Positions 6,340 to 6,691 of a DNA stretch of 6,691 nucleotides are shown here, in pieces. This DNA comes from Deltaproteobacteria bacterium (lineage in GTDB: Bacteria; Desulfobacterota; Desulfobacteria; Desulfobacterales; Desulfatirhabdiaceae). The translations under genes and the position numbers were made by a program. The stretch covers positions 1 through 6,691 of the forward strand of contig JAPLJE010000709.1 in NCBI GenBank assembly GCA_026388755.1, written 5' to 3'. The notes below the pieces were generated by a model, which was given only the letters and a program-made list of their open reading frames with translations, was not told the DNA's origin and searched no databases. Numbering within the stretch: position 1 is the first letter of the stretch; every line of letters begins with the position of its first letter.

Positions 6340-6691
6340 TCAGTTCTCCTCCTGCATTTCATGTGGCTGATTTTCCGGGATGTTACCCTCGGCGGAAGGA
6401 TTTTTTCCGATTTTCGCCTTCTTTTTATCTTTTTTCTCCTGGGAACGCTCAATCCAGCGATCAAAAATGTAAAAGAACAGGGGAACATAGAGCATAGCCA
6501 ATGTGGCCTCACCGATCATGCCGCCGATGATGCCGGTGCCGATGGAGTGGCGGGCGTTGGCGCCGGCACCAACGGCTAAGGCAAGCGGCAGGACGCCGAA
6601 GACAAAGGCCAGGGACGTCATGATGATCGGCCGCAGCCGCATCTCGCCAGCCAGAATCGTAGCTTCCATCAGCGATTTTCCCTGCTTGCGA
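6340..6691 (-). CDS. RND-family inner-membrane efflux transporter, C-terminal end only
   Basis: The last 117 codons of a minus-strand gene whose 5' end lies beyond the right edge. RKQGKSLMEATILAGEMRLRP followed by IIMTSLAFVFGVLPLALAVGAGANARHSIGTG and GGMIGEATLAMLYVPLFFYIFDR is the hallmark end of AcrB/HAE1-type transporters, covering the last transmembrane helices (TM11-12 region). These proton-driven pumps take drugs, solvents or bile-like compounds from the inner membrane and periplasm and pass them to an adaptor and an outer-membrane duct. After the last helix comes a highly charged cytoplasmic tail of about 45 residues rich in Lys, Glu and Asp, ending in QEEN. The stop (TGA 6342-6340) is one base from the channel gene start, so pump and channel form one operon; the periplasmic adaptor gene is expected further upstream, outside the window. 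Confidence 0.95.
   Translation of the reverse strand, partial: RKQGKSLMEATILAGEMRLRPIIMTSLAFVFGVLPLALAVGAGANARHSIGTGIIGGMIGEATLAMLYVPLFFYIFDRWIERSQEKKDKKKAKIGKNPSAEGNIPENQPHEMQEEN

Noticed and set aside
4920..6512. Longer 530-residue version of the efflux channel starting at 6512
   Set aside because: The extra 58 residues are basic and unlike the family, overlap the pump gene in another frame, and place the lipoprotein signal peptide internally. The ATG at 6338 has a good ribosome binding site.
1..6691. tRNA, rRNA, CRISPR array, insertion sequence or riboswitch
   Set aside because: I saw no spaced repeat array, transposase-like protein or convincing structured RNA; the repeats present are short and confined to the padR control region and the gap at 359-391.

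Overview
The window is about 50% GC and codes almost entirely on the minus strand, so transcription runs from right to left. The gene types suggest a Gram-negative bacterium: an RND pump with a lipoprotein outer-membrane channel, a second outer-membrane barrel protein, a DUF4410-type exported protein and an oxygen-sensitive Fe-S cysteine desulfidase. The combination resembles anaerobic Desulfobacterota (the former Deltaproteobacteria). That placement is inference from gene content; there is no rRNA or other marker here.

Right block (6691 down to about 3547). The C-terminal end of an RND inner-membrane efflux transporter (5' end outside the window) is followed after one base by a complete NodT/OprM-type outer-membrane efflux lipoprotein. 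After a 77-base gap comes an intact UPF0597/CyuA-type L-cysteine desulfidase. The first two genes form an export operon. The desulfidase may be read through from it, but its job looks unrelated.

Middle block (3455 down to about 2470) is a gene graveyard. A DUF4410 exported protein can still be read, but only by changing frame at least three times. It directly abuts a broken internal piece of a second outer-membrane efflux channel gene. That piece matches residues of the intact channel gene 2.4 kb away and carries an in-frame stop, an 84-base in-frame deletion and frameshifts. Next are about 150 bases with no recognisable content.

Left block (2470 down to 1) is a compact, probably self-regulated operon: PadR-family repressor, TauE/SafE-family anion exporter (4-base GTGA overlap with padR), a MetA-pathway-type outer-membrane barrel protein (41-base gap), and, after a 142-base gap, the start of a small multi-spanning membrane protein with conserved-looking histidines. 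A strong sigma70-like promoter (TTGACA, 17 bases, TATTAA) lies before padR. Inverted ATATCGT/ACGATAT arms bracket its -10 box, as expected of a repressor operator. I infer that this block is a PadR-controlled export module of unknown substrate; it is the most interesting intact unit in the window.
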